Positions 38,715 to 48,382 of a stretch of DNA of 64,000 bases are shown one piece after another (positions within the stretch are counted from its first letter, which is position 1; each line of letters starts with the position of its first letter). Both the position numbers and the translations under genes were made by a program. Below the pieces are notes generated by a model that saw nothing but the letters and a program-made list of their open reading frames with translations, ran no database searches and was not told where the DNA came from. This DNA comes from Entamoeba invadens IP1. Taxonomy: Eukaryota > Evosea > Mastigamoebida > Endamoebidae. The stretch is taken from positions 220,834-284,833 of the forward strand of contig NW_004191847.1 in the NCBI RefSeq assembly GCF_000330505.1. Reading direction: 5' to 3'.

Positions 38715-39824
38715 CTAAACAATGTCACAATTAGAATTAGTGTTCTGGTCGTGTTGCTCGTGTTGTCTCAAACTTAAATTTCCGATGAATTCAAACAACT
38801 CGAAGACATTCTTCCCGCTCGTCGTGTTACATTCAAAGTATCTACAAATCTGGTTCTGTGTGATAGTGTTCTCAATCAACTCAAAAGGTATCACCTCGTG
38901 TTGTTCACCCAAATGTGTACCACACAAGACAATGGAAACCTCCGGGCGTGCACTTTGGATCTCCGGTAACCAACACTTCACGACGTTTAAAAACGATTTG
39001 GGGTCGATCAATGAGAAACACACAACAAACAGATCGGCAGAGGAATAGACCACTTTCCTGAGTGCGCCGTGTTCTTTTTCCGTCAATGTGTCCGTCACTG
39101 AAATGTCGGTGATCCCAAAACGAGACTCGACAGTCAACAGTTTGACGTCCTCACTCCGTGGAACGTGCTTTGGTGGAAACCTTTTGGTCCGATATGAAAA
39201 GATGACGCGCGTCTTCTCGGAGTTCTCGTCGCCGACAAAGACAACGCGGAAAAGTTTGTTATCCACTTTGGGAAGCTTCTCGGTAAACGTCGAAGACTTT
39301 TTTCGTCTCGTGAGAAGCACTTCCTTCTTCGTAAACGCTTGGGAATTCAATTTCACGATCTCATTACTCTCGTTGGCGTTCAGCCCAGAAAGACCTTTGA
39401 TATCCAAAGACATCGTAGGTGACTTAGGAAGGATCACGGAGTCGTCTTTAGACACTTTCTGCTTTCGAGGAGATCTTTGCGACTGTGTGGAGTTTGCGCT
39501 TCTACAAATCAGTTTGAGTTGTTCATATACAAATTCAAGGCGAGTTAAAATAGCAAATACGTCATCGTCTTTTTCTGAGATTTGAGTGTCGTCCTTCTTA
39601 TAACTCTCTGTGACTTTTTGAGTGTCACACGGTGCTATTTTCTGATTTTGAGTATCAACTTTTGAATATTCAACTTCTTTTGGAATTTTTATGTTAAAAT
39701 CAGACTCAATTTTGTGCACAAGCGTTTTAAGTCTGATTTTTATGTCTTCAATCTCTTTCTTTTCATTTTCTGTATGCTGCGTATCATCACTTTTTATATC
39801 TTCTATTGTCAAGTTGTGGGACAT
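38715..39824 (-). CDS. Rho-like pseudo-GTPase with CAAX box, 369 aa
   Basis: A Rho-type GTPase fold in residues about 185-355 after a 180-residue Lys/Asp/Ser-rich N-terminal extension. The fold is clear from FVVCFSLIDPKSFLNVVKCWLPEI, which matches the Rho motif before the NKxD loop. The nucleotide motifs are lost: the P-loop is GDENSEKT, with Glu at the glycine-12 and glycine-15 equivalents; switch II is DTLTEKE instead of DTAGQE; and the G4 loop is CGTHLGE instead of TKxD. The SA-loop remains as ECNTTSGK. The C-terminus CDIV is a CAAX box for prenylation. It is probably a scaffold or effector-sink GTPase that binds GTP poorly or not at all. It converges with the Rab gene. Confidence 0.85.
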   Translation of the reverse strand: MSHNLTIEDIKSDDTQHTENEKKEIEDIKIRLKTLVHKIESDFNIKIPKEVEYSKVDTQNQKIAPCDTQKVTESYKKDDTQISEKDDDVFAILTRLEFVYEQLKLICRSANSTQSQRSPRKQKVSKDDSVILPKSPTMSLDIKGLSGLNANESNEIVKLNSQAFTKKEVLLTRRKKSSTFTEKLPKVDNKLFRVVFVGDENSEKTRVIFSYRTKRFPPKHVPRSEDVKLLTVESRFGITDISVTDTLTEKEHGALRKVVYSSADLFVVCFSLIDPKSFLNVVKCWLPEIQSARPEVSIVLCGTHLGEQHEVIPFELIENTITQNQICRYFECNTTSGKNVFELFEFIGNLSLRQHEQHDQNTNSNCDIV

Positions 39825-40001
39825 ACCTTTTTTATTTCTTAAGATTTCTTGTTCATTATTATTATATATTTATTATATAATTATTATAATTAAATTATAA
39901 TTATCAATTAATATAGTAAATAGAAGTAATTTATTAGTACATTTGATTAGAATAAATAGGATAAATAGTATAATTTAATTTAATAAAAACTACAAAAGGC
40001 A

Positions 40002-40574
40002 ATGAACTCTTCGGGAGTGACTTACGACAAAGGAGGACGGAGGAAATGGGACAAAACCATTTATTCCACTGAATATTATAATGGAGAATATACTGGAGCA
40101 GATGCTATAAAAGAACCAAAAGAAACTATAACACGGGACGAGATGTTAAAACAAATTGAAGTGAAGAGTGACGTCCTTACAAAGAAGTCACACGGCTTGT
40201 ATTGTTCTGTGTGTAATAGGAGTTTTACAGACTCCGCAAGTTTCACGACACATTTGAACTCCCCCGAACACAATGACAAGGCTGGGACTAACATCTCGAG
40301 TAAAAGTGTTAGTGCAGACGACATCAAGACGAGACTCTTATTACTCAAAGAGAAAAAAGAGGAGGAAAACATGTCGCCTGAAGAAAAGTTAAAACGAAAG
40401 GAAGCTTGGAAACAGTCGCGAAAAGCTCGTAAAGCCGAGTGGAAGAAGCGACAATGTGTTTTGAAAGAAGAAGCAGAAATTAATCACTTCAGAGGCTTTT
40501 TCAGTGAAGACGAATTGATCGAAATCGACAAAAGAAAAGAAAGAGAGCGGAGTAACAGTAGAAATCGCGATTGA
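40002..40574 (+). CDS. SNU23: SNU23/ZMAT2-like U1-type zinc finger protein, 190 aa
   Basis: Matches the U4/U6.U5 tri-snRNP protein SNU23 (ZMAT2). The N-terminal RRKWDKTIY is the conserved RRKWD start. The single U1-type C2H2 finger is YCSVCNRSFTDSASFTTHLNSPEH (C-x2-C-x12-H-x5-H type; the family has [25 protein letters not shown]). After it follows the basic/acidic helical tail KTRLLLLKEKKEEE, as in the family. Starts at the ATG at 40002. Length is close to the family (about 199 aa in human). Its job is in spliceosome activation. Confidence 0.85.
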   Translation: MNSSGVTYDKGGRRKWDKTIYSTEYYNGEYTGADAIKEPKETITRDEMLKQIEVKSDVLTKKSHGLYCSVCNRSFTDSASFTTHLNSPEHNDKAGTNISSKSVSADDIKTRLLLLKEKKEEENMSPEEKLKRKEAWKQSRKARKAEWKKRQCVLKEEAEINHFRGFFSEDELIEIDKRKERERSNSRNRD

Positions 40575-40848
40575 GTAGTGTCAATAAGTCTTTTAATTCA
40601 ACGATTGATTTTGTATTAAATATTATTATTAATATATAATTAATATAGTTAATTGTTACTGTATTATAAATTATAGTTTTATTTGGTATATTTTATAGTA
40701 TTTTAATTATTAATAAAATTAGTAGCTTTGAACTATTTATCGTTTTTATTTTCTAAGAAACCACGAAACTCAACATAATAATAAAATGAATTAAAAAATG
40801 GGTTTTATAATTATATAGTAAAACTCTTTCAATACAACTCGACACCCA
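40575..40848. promoter_or_regulatory. Upstream region of the next gene with a GAAC-like element
   Basis: The 274-bp AT-rich spacer contains CTTTGAACTATTT at about 40726-40738, resembling the Entamoeba GAAC promoter element, about 110 nt before the ATG at 40849. No other feature is seen. Confidence 0.3.
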
Positions 40849-41562
40849 ATGACAGAGAAGGTCAATTGCACCGAAAAACAGTTTGAGCAACAACTTCATT
40901 TGATCATCAAAGCTGTTCGTCTAGTTCAGTTGGAGTTAATAGAAACCCCAGTTGAGAGTTTTTCATGGAAAGTCGGTAACGACATTATTCAAATAGATGG
41001 CCGTCCTATTTCGATAGAAGGGAACACACAAATCACGGAAATAGAGAACGGCAGTCTTGTCTCGATATTGTCGAATGGGTTCTGGGACACTGTTGTGATC
41101 AAAATTGAGAATGGCGAGATTCACACAGAGGAAGCTGGGAAGGGTGGAGCGCCGATATTAATATATCCCGACTCTGTAGTGTATTATGAAGAGAATGGAG
41201 TTATCAATTGTTCGTATGTCCTAGCGATGAACAGAGAAATCACACTCTTCCCAACCGTGAAGTACACCAAATCCGACAAAATGATAGAAATACAAGAGCT
41301 TGCAATTGCCGTCTTCATCAAAAAGTTAGAAGACAAGTTAAAAGAGGCGGTCGACAAGATCAAAGTGTTAAAAGGGATGATAGAGACCAATGTAGACAAA
41401 CTCATCGAGAAGGAGTTCACTGACATCATTTTAACCTTCGAAGATGCCATTACTCTGTTACCCAATAGGAACTTTGAGAACAAATTACTGACTCCCGAGT
41501 ATGTCGTTGAGTTCTTCTTAAGAGGAATAGAGTCCGTGCAATATTACCAACGATCTATTTGA
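40849..41562 (+). CDS. Hypothetical protein, 237 aa
   Basis: A clean open frame with ATG. The first 130 residues look beta-rich and resemble a compact beta-sandwich (SFSWKVGNDIIQIDGRPI, TVVIKIENGEIHTEE), and the last 90 look helical (KKLEDKLKEAVDKIKVLKGMIE, likely coiled coil). No signal, no membrane helix. Not recognised. Confidence 0.7.
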   Translation: MTEKVNCTEKQFEQQLHLIIKAVRLVQLELIETPVESFSWKVGNDIIQIDGRPISIEGNTQITEIENGSLVSILSNGFWDTVVIKIENGEIHTEEAGKGGAPILIYPDSVVYYEENGVINCSYVLAMNREITLFPTVKYTKSDKMIEIQELAIAVFIKKLEDKLKEAVDKIKVLKGMIETNVDKLIEKEFTDIILTFEDAITLLPNRNFENKLLTPEYVVEFFLRGIESVQYYQRSI

Positions 41563-41651
41563 AATAAGTCATTGTTGTGTCACTTCTCCTCTGTTTTCCA
41601 CATTAAACTAATAATTAATTCATTACAACATGAAAATAAAGTAAAGGTCAG

Positions 41652-42636
41652 TTACCCTTCATAAAGCTTAATAAGCTCATCAGCAACAGCAGATGGAGTA
41701 AACACTGCTAAGTCCGAGAAGATTAAAGAGATCATTTGTGGCGGAGTGTAGTCGTAAAGGATCTTATGTGTTGGGTTCTCAAATAACGTCTCATTCACAT
41801 CAGTCTGCTCTATGGGATAGATGTCAGAAAACTTGAAACACTCCGCAGCAACGTAGACAGGCACATTGAAGTGCTTTGCGATGAGTGCGATGTTGTACGT
41901 CCCAACAGAGTTGATTGAGCCGCCCGCCTTGACTAATGTCTGGCTGCCTACTAACACAAAATTGACTTCTTTCATCTTATACGCAACAGCAGAGTCCGTG
42001 ATCAACTCAATTTCAAACTTCACGTTTTGCGACTTCAAATAATTGACAACGTCCTTCCCGTAATTGTATGGCTGCGACTCGGTTACAATCAATTTGAAGT
42101 TATAATTTTTGTGTGCGACTAATATCTTGTTGACGACCATAGACATCCCGTGCGTCAAAATAGTGATCGACGGGCGAATGAAAGACGAGCAGTTAGTTAC
42201 AATTTTGTCTCTGCACTGAAGTAGTCTGTTTTGTATCGTCTCTCCACTTCTCCTTAAATTACTTAATACTGCAGAAAAGTCGCTGACTGTTCTTGCTTGA
42301 TTAATGAAGTGCATGTACAAGTCACATGAACATTTCAGTGTTAATGAATAAGGGTATAACCGTTGCATATTATTGATAGTACCTTGGAGTTCTTGGCTCA
42401 ACTCGTGTCGTGCCAAAGCTGTTTGTCATTTCTATTAATATATATTTATTTAATGTGTTATGTAGATACAAAGTACTTCACAAACCCTTCGTGTGTTGAA
42501 GAACGTAATTCAAGCCACCCACGGCACATAATGCTATACCGGGTAACGTTTGTTCGTCCATCATTTTTTTCATATGTGCGACGGCGTCGGTGACGACTTG
42601 GTGTGTTTCGGAGGTGTGTGTGACTGTTGTGGACAT
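41652..42636 (-). CDS. EIF2B1: Translation initiation factor eIF2B subunit alpha, two exons, 305 aa
   Basis: Exon 1 is 42636-42486 (151 nt), intron 42485-42419 (donor GTTTGT, acceptor CAG), exon 2 is 42418-41652. The joined frame of 305 aa equals the human protein in length. eIF2B is the GDP exchange factor for eIF2, and alpha is a regulatory subunit. Typical family segments: VLVGSQTLVKAGGSINSVGTYNIALIAKHFNVPVYVAAE (family VLVGAEGVVENGGIIN), then FSDIYPIEQTDV, DYTPPQMISLIFSDLAVFTPSAVADELIKLYEG at the end. Exon 1 gives the N-terminal helix PGIALCAVGGLNYVLQHTK. Unspliced, exon 2 alone would start at TTG. The 42458-42649 frame is an alternate-phase shadow. Confidence 0.94.
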
Positions 42637-42717
42637 AGAATAAATTCATTAGTTTCTTGTAGTAAAAAAAGTACTATTAAAAGTATAGTAAAAATAATAG
42701 TAAAAAAAGTTATTTGC

Positions 42718-43098
42718 TTAATACCCAAATTTTACTTGGGCAAAGAGGTAAATCAGTGCTAGGCCTATTGTAGATATAACAACACCTATAACTGCAAACG
42801 CGGGCTTCGCTCGGTCAGCTTCAGTCATCTCAGTCGCTTTGTGTACCATCACAAATCCACTCGATACCATAATAAAGAAAAATGACGCACATATCCCTTC
42901 TACTACATACTGCCCATTACCAGACCCTTTCATTATGGTCTCGGGGCGAATGTGCCCATATTCATCTTGACTTTGTCCCATCCCTGGTGGCTCATTTATC
43001 ATGTCATACACAACCCCCGCCATTATCAAAAAATAACTCAAAATAATAAACACAAAGACATTCTTCTCCACAAATTGAAGAATTTTGATAACGTTCAT
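42718..43098 (-). CDS. OSTC: Oligosaccharyltransferase complex subunit OSTC-like, 126 aa
   Basis: A small protein of three transmembrane helices. The loop VVYDMINEPPGMGQSQDEYGHIRPE matches the OSTC/DC2 signature YDVIVEPPSVGS..DEHGHQRPV, and the second segment GNGQYVVEGICASFFFIM matches RVNGQYIMEGLASSFLFTM. The last helix ends LALIYLFAQVKF. OSTC is an accessory subunit of the ER oligosaccharyltransferase that helps recruit the enzyme to the translocon. The length suits the family. The stop is 80 bp downstream of the eIF2B-alpha start on the same strand. Confidence 0.93.
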   Translation of the reverse strand: MNVIKILQFVEKNVFVFIILSYFLIMAGVVYDMINEPPGMGQSQDEYGHIRPETIMKGSGNGQYVVEGICASFFFIMVSSGFVMVHKATEMTEADRAKPAFAVIGVVISTIGLALIYLFAQVKFGY

Positions 43099-43326
43099 CT
43101 TATTTTGAAGTTCTTGAGCTTGTTCAGAGTTCTTTTACATAACAATTAAATAACATTTTGTTGTTTATTTTTTTTTCTTTTTTTTATTAGTTTTAAAATA
43201 GATTATTTTTTTTATAATAAACTACTTTAGTATAGTAAATTATATATAAAAGATTTATTATGAAATCATTTTTTAACAACACACTTAAATATTAACATGA
43301 GAAGAATATAAAGATAAAGTCAATAA

Positions 43327-43408
43327 GACAACGTGGCCGAGTGGTCCAAGGCGTATGACTCGAAATCATTTCTCATTTGAGGCGTAGGTTCAAATCCTGC
43401 CGTTGTCG
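43327..43408 (+). tRNA. tRNA-Ser (CGA)
   Basis: Acceptor stem GACAACG/CGTTGTC, discriminator G. The anticodon loop CTCGAAA gives CGA (Ser). A long variable arm lies between it and the T arm, which reads GGTTCAAATC. No CCA is encoded, as expected for a eukaryote. Confidence 0.95.
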
Positions 43409-43462
43409 TTTTTATTTTCAATACACAAATACATTTAAAATAAGTTTTTGAATAAATAAAAA

Positions 43463-43533
43463 TGCATTTGCCGGGACTCGAACCCGGATCTCCACCTTGG
43501 AAGGGTGGAATTCTGCCCTTAGACCACAAATGC
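43463..43533 (-). tRNA. tRNA-Gly (TCC)
   Basis: Reverse complement reads from 43533: acceptor GCATTTG pairs with CAAATGC (43470-43464), discriminator A. Anticodon stem CCACC/GGTGG with loop CTTCCAA gives TCC (Gly). T arm GGTTCGAGTC is canonical. Confidence 0.96.
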
Positions 43534-43602
43534 TTCTTAAATTGTTATTGTTTATATTGTTTATAACCTAAAAATAAAAATCAAAAAAAGAAAAAAGAAA
43601 AA

Positions 43603-43675
43603 CGCCCCCCGGGGGGCTCGAACCCTCGACCTTACGGTTAAAAGCCGCACGCTCTACCGACTGAGCTAGGAAGGC
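43603..43675 (-). tRNA. tRNA-Lys (TTT)
   Basis: Reverse complement reads from 43675: acceptor GCCTTCC pairs with GGGGGGC using two G-U pairs, discriminator G. The D arm is TAGCTCAGTCGGTAGAGC, and the anticodon loop CTTTTAA gives TTT (Lys). T loop TTCGAGC is present. Confidence 0.95.
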
Positions 43676-44204
43676 ACTTGTTATTAACTACATGATGTGT
43701 TTGACAACAATATATAATATCGACTATATTGTATAACAACATTACAGTGTTGTCTTTTTTAGAATCGATTTAGTGTTTTTTTATTAAATTGATTATTAAA
43801 ATTTAAGTTCATATTAAAGACGACGATTATAACAATTTATTTGACTTAATTTGAATTAAAATTGCACAAATAATAAACTTTTCAAAAAAACAATTAATGT
43901 TTTTAATATTTGTTATTTTTCAAAGGTAATTATTTTCAGTTTTTCCCCCATTTTCTTGATTTTTTTATAGAATTCCAGTTTTTTAAACTAAAATGTTGAC
44001 AATATATTTTGGTAAGATAACAAACTCTGAATTTATTTGTTGTAATATCGACTTTGATATTGTTGCAATTCAACAATAAGTTTATTTTTACATCAACTTT
44101 TCTATTCAAAATTGAAATTAAACAAGTCTTGATTTCCTTAAAGTTAAGTCAAGATTCATACTTACAATAAAACATTTAAACTAGTTTTAAAACTGATAAA
44201 GCAA
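43676..44204. other. Intergenic AT-rich region
   Basis: Between the tRNA group and the first LRR gene. No gene, repeat or further tRNA is seen. Confidence 0.5.
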
Positions 44205-47042
44205 ATGTCTAAACAACTTGAAGAATTTTTCTTAATGAATGTCGTTTTGTATTTAGACACTTTTAACACGCTCACGTCATTTTCTTGTGTCAACACGAAA
44301 TGTGTTAATGTATTAAAACGGATGCAAATTAATCCTCTCATCTCTGACAAATTTCAGTGCTACACCATCAAAAACCCAACAAACGGGTTCTCGTGTTATA
44401 TTTCTCGAATTAAAAAATTCTTCCCAAACATCAAAACTTTGTTGTTACCTTCTTATCAATGTTTAGTTCCCAAAATAAGTCTCTCAAATCTTTCGTACAT
44501 TAAAGTGAAATCTCTCAATGAACAAAGTTGGACTTTGATCCACAAAGACGATTCAGAACAATTTCACAAAACTAACATCTGCTTTTACAACATTTCAAAT
44601 TACACAATAAATAAGAAATCGTATTTTTCACTTCAAAACGAGATAATTAAAAAGATGAAAACGTTGGTGGTTTACTCAAAAGAAACTGCCACTCTCTTTA
44701 TATCAAAGTGTGAATTGTGCGAATCATGCGAAGAAATTTCGATATATGAAAACGACGATTTGAAAGAGATGTGGGACATTTTGGTTCAAAACAAACACGT
44801 CTTGTGGAGTCTTAAAAACTTGACGAAAATCAGAGTTTTCTCGAACGACAATTTACACATGGAAAAGTTGTTAATTTTTACTGAAGGTGCACCCACACTT
44901 GTTTTCTGCTTTTATTTAAATAACGAAGAATTTGACATGACAAATTTAGAAATGTATCAGAAGTTGTGCAAGTGTGCTAACGTTGTGATACAGACGATAA
45001 ACAATTTCAGTGCATTTCTTGACAAAGCAAATACGTCAGACTACAAAGTGTCGTTCAGAAATATGAAGAAAAGTGTTGAAATAGATAGCACACAAATAGA
45101 AAAGCTCACATTGTTTTCAAGTAAATACGCCCTGTTTTTTGATGAAGTGGTGATAAATAACACTGAATTATTCAATATTCAACATGTTGACGTGTCAGAA
45201 ATAGAATGCAAAGATGTTGTTATACACAACACGAGCAAAGAAAATGTTATAATTAAAATATCAAAAGAGACAGATAAAGTAATTTGTGATCCAACAGAAA
45301 ACGTGTCGCTGTGTTGTGTCGAAAATAGTGATATATTAATAGAACAGACCTTTGTCACACGATATTTGGATACTTGGCATGATTTCGACTTCTTTTTCGA
45401 TGAAGCAACCAACGAATACGACTCGGATTTTCTTGAAGAAGTGGCAAATCAGATGGAAATTATGAGCTTTGGATATTACAATTCAGTCACCACAAAAGTA
45501 TTGGAAGTGACTGAAACACCAAAACCAATACCAAAAGTCGTGGAATTTTCTCGACTGAAATGCTTAAAACTCAAATGGACAACTTATTTTTTGAATTATA
45601 ATTTGGAGTGTTTGGAACAACTTGAACTTGCAAGTATTGGCGGATATATAAAGTCGTACAAACAAGTCGACTTGAGTCGATTTCATCTCAAAGATTTACA
45701 CTTGGACAATTGTTATTACATTAATTTTGACCTTCCAAGTACTTTGACTGGCCTCACTGTTAGTCATTCGTGTTCTTTACAATTGACTGGAACAAACAAA
45801 ATCCATTTAAAGTCGTTGGTGTTGGACCACGTTGAAGGCATTTCAAAGAAATGCGACTCAGCAATTAAAGGGAAAAACATAGTGGTTGATTATCCCATTT
45901 GTTACAAAGAAAAACTTGATAACACAGAAGAATTTAATATAGATTCATACGTAGACACTTTTGAGTATCGAGAAGTTCATATAGACATCGCTTTTTGGAA
46001 TCACGATTTGTTGATTAAAACTACTGTCTGGAACGAGTTGTGGAATAAGCAGTTCAATAACATAACAACAAGCCCTCACTATGTAAACAGACGGGAGTAT
46101 AAGGAATACAAAGATAATGAAAACAGCACATGTAATGCAGTCTTTATATTGGATGATAGAACTTTCCAAGGAAATGCATATTTTGATTTTAACAGGATGG
46201 GCGGAATTTGTGAAATTGGCGATTTCTGTTTCAAAGACCACACAATATGGACACCAACACAGTTGACACTACCAAATGGACTCACAAAAATTGGATTTGG
46301 TGCATTTCAAAATATGACTTCCATAAGTGTCATTAAACTTCCTGAAACAATAAACAGTTTACCTTATAAGTGTTTTGCAAATCTGATAGCTTTGACTGAA
46401 ATTGCAACACCAAATGAGTATATTGAAATCGACGACTTTGCATTGTGGAGATGCAAAAATCTCACAAATTACCCAAAATTTGTGGTTTCAAAACATTCGT
46501 GTTATATTGACAAGTACCTCATCAAATTGTGCAAATTGAAGAATATCAAAGTGCCACATGTTGTTGATAGTATACCTGACAGATGTTATGCGGGATGTGA
46601 CACGCTTGAATCTGTCGAATTTGATTTGAGCGTCAGTTGTATGGGAATGGGTGCTTTTGTGGGATGTACAAATTTAAGTCGAATAAATTTGAATGAAAAT
46701 GTTACACTTGATAAACACTTAGTTTTTGCAAATTTGGTATCTCTGTGTGAAATCGAGTTGCCACCAACACTCCAAAAAATACGAAATTTCATGTTTAAAA
46801 ATTGTGTCAGACTTGAAAGTGTAAAAATGCACGAAGGTATCACAAAATTTGGAGACTCGGCCTTTGAACGGTGTGTTGTTTTAAAAGCAATACACATACC
46901 CAAAACAGTGCAAAAAATAGGAATTTTGTGTTTCAAAGAGTGTTATTGTTTATCTGAAATACATTGTTCAAACACGTTGAAAATGTTACCCACAAGTCTG
47001 AGAAGAATCGAAAACACGGTCAAGGTGTTGTTAATTTTATAA
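44205..47042 (+). CDS. BspA-like LRR protein with F-box-like start, 945 aa
   Basis: The N-terminus LEEFFLMNVVLYLDTFNTLTSFSCVNTKCVNVLKRMQINP is the short F-box-like leader seen in Entamoeba BspA-family proteins. The middle (residues about 60-650) is a long, weakly repetitive region. From about residue 680 come BspA-type LRRs (LRR_5): LPNGLTKIGFGAFQNMTSISVIKLPETI, VESVEFDLSVSCMGMGAFVGCTNLSRI, VLKAIHIPKTVQKIGILCFKECYCLSEI. No signal peptide or membrane helix. Family members occur on the surface or in the nucleus; the localisation here cannot be told. It starts at the first ATG. Confidence 0.85.
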   Translation: MSKQLEEFFLMNVVLYLDTFNTLTSFSCVNTKCVNVLKRMQINPLISDKFQCYTIKNPTNGFSCYISRIKKFFPNIKTLLLPSYQCLVPKISLSNLSYIKVKSLNEQSWTLIHKDDSEQFHKTNICFYNISNYTINKKSYFSLQNEIIKKMKTLVVYSKETATLFISKCELCESCEEISIYENDDLKEMWDILVQNKHVLWSLKNLTKIRVFSNDNLHMEKLLIFTEGAPTLVFCFYLNNEEFDMTNLEMYQKLCKCANVVIQTINNFSAFLDKANTSDYKVSFRNMKKSVEIDSTQIEKLTLFSSKYALFFDEVVINNTELFNIQHVDVSEIECKDVVIHNTSKENVIIKISKETDKVICDPTENVSLCCVENSDILIEQTFVTRYLDTWHDFDFFFDEATNEYDSDFLEEVANQMEIMSFGYYNSVTTKVLEVTETPKPIPKVVEFSRLKCLKLKWTTYFLNYNLECLEQLELASIGGYIKSYKQVDLSRFHLKDLHLDNCYYINFDLPSTLTGLTVSHSCSLQLTGTNKIHLKSLVLDHVEGISKKCDSAIKGKNIVVDYPICYKEKLDNTEEFNIDSYVDTFEYREVHIDIAFWNHDLLIKTTVWNELWNKQFNNITTSPHYVNRREYKEYKDNENSTCNAVFILDDRTFQGNAYFDFNRMGGICEIGDFCFKDHTIWTPTQLTLPNGLTKIGFGAFQNMTSISVIKLPETINSLPYKCFANLIALTEIATPNEYIEIDDFALWRCKNLTNYPKFVVSKHSCYIDKYLIKLCKLKNIKVPHVVDSIPDRCYAGCDTLESVEFDLSVSCMGMGAFVGCTNLSRINLNENVTLDKHLVFANLVSLCEIELPPTLQKIRNFMFKNCVRLESVKMHEGITKFGDSAFERCVVLKAIHIPKTVQKIGILCFKECYCLSEIHCSNTLKMLPTSLRRIENTVKVLLIL

Positions 47043-47165
47043 TCTTTTCACTATTTTTTGTTTGTTCAATCAATTTCTGTTAAATACAATTGTGTTTATT
47101 GTTATTTTTCGATTGTTTGATAACAACTTGTTATTAAAATTAATGAATTATTTTATATTTTTAAT

Positions 47166-48176
47166 TATAAACTGTTTTTCAAAAGTCTGTACTGTCATAT
47201 TTTTAGAACTTCCTAAAGTCCCGTTTTTTATTTTTGTTTTTTCCTAAAAAAACAAAAAACAAAAAATCGAAAGTACCGACTTTATTTTGAAAAAAATACC
47301 AATCCCGTTCAATTATTTTCGTACAAATTCGGGAAAATATCGAAATAGTAACCAGACTTTTCCAAAAAACCCGATCCCGTTATTTGATTTGACCACAACT
47401 CGATACTTCGCAACATATATTCAGTATTGTTGGCATAAAAGCACAACAATGAATATTTAAGTAAATTTGGATGGTGTTGTTCGTGTCGAGTTTTAACTGA
47501 ATATTACTTTCGTTAATTTTTCATTTTCAATTAAAAACAAACTGTGGTTTTCTTCTCTGAATAAAAAATAATGAAATAAAAAGTTCCAAAAACACCAAAA
47601 AATAAATTACAGCAAATGTTTGATAATTTTGACAAACACAAGTCAAAGGGCAACACAAGAAAAAACGATAAAACAATAGAACAATGATTTTTTGTAATTG
47701 GATATTTTAAAAATGATGTTTTCACTGAATTGCTCAAAGATAATGTCGACTTTATTAAACCCAACAAAGATAAGTTATCAAATCATTTTGTTATTTTTAT
47801 TTTTTTGTGACAACACTACTAAGCATACTAATCTTCGAACTAAGCTTTTGTTTTGTGAATATTTCATTAATTAATAAAATGTTTGATAATAAAAAAGATT
47901 GACATTAAATTTATTTGCTTTTGTACTATAATGCACTTTTGGGATAATTCGCGTGTTTTTCTGAAACAAAAATCCCGTTACTTCAATTTTTATATGGATT
48001 TTTTTAATGCTTAAAAATTCTTCAAGTAAAAAAATATTTTTTGAAGACTGTTTTTCTATTTTTTACTTGGAAAAAATAAGCGAATTTATTACAAAAAACG
48101 ATTCCCAAAAATAATAAACAAAATAAATGCAAAAAATCGGGACACCCCAGTACCGACTTTTGAAAAACAGTTTATA
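47166..48176. mobile_element. 1-kb terminal-inverted-repeat element with a decayed ORF
   Basis: Both ends begin TATAAACTGTTTTTCAAAAG, then TC and, after one mismatch, GTACTG in inverted orientation: a near-perfect 29-bp TIR. Further in, both read GTCCCG followed by a T run. The left copy starts at 47166 and the right ends at 48176, giving 1011 bp. The outer TA could be a mariner-type target duplication. The interior is AT-rich; a plus-strand frame at about 47580-47810 reads coherently with a single TGA (for example FFVIGYFKNDVFTELLKDNV), possibly a relic of a transposase. It lies between the two LRR genes. Confidence 0.6.
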
Positions 48177-48382
48177 AAATATGTATTTTAGTGAATATTT
48201 CTTTTCTTAATTCAAATGATTGTAATTGGTTTATAGTCTGTGGAATTTTACTTGATTTAATCGACAATTGTTTAACATCAAATAAATCGGGACATTACAA
48301 TGTTTTGTTTTGGTAAAAAATCAAAACATCACGAATTATGATTGGTTGTTTATTTCAACGATAAACAACTGTTGAAATCAAA
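48177..48382. other. AT-rich spacer
   Basis: Short upstream region of the second LRR gene. No further element seen. Confidence 0.4.

Noticed and set aside
42458..42649. 63-codon minus frame over eIF2B-alpha exon 1
   Set aside because: Alternate phase; the exon itself encodes the eIF2B-alpha N-terminus in the frame that splices to exon 2.
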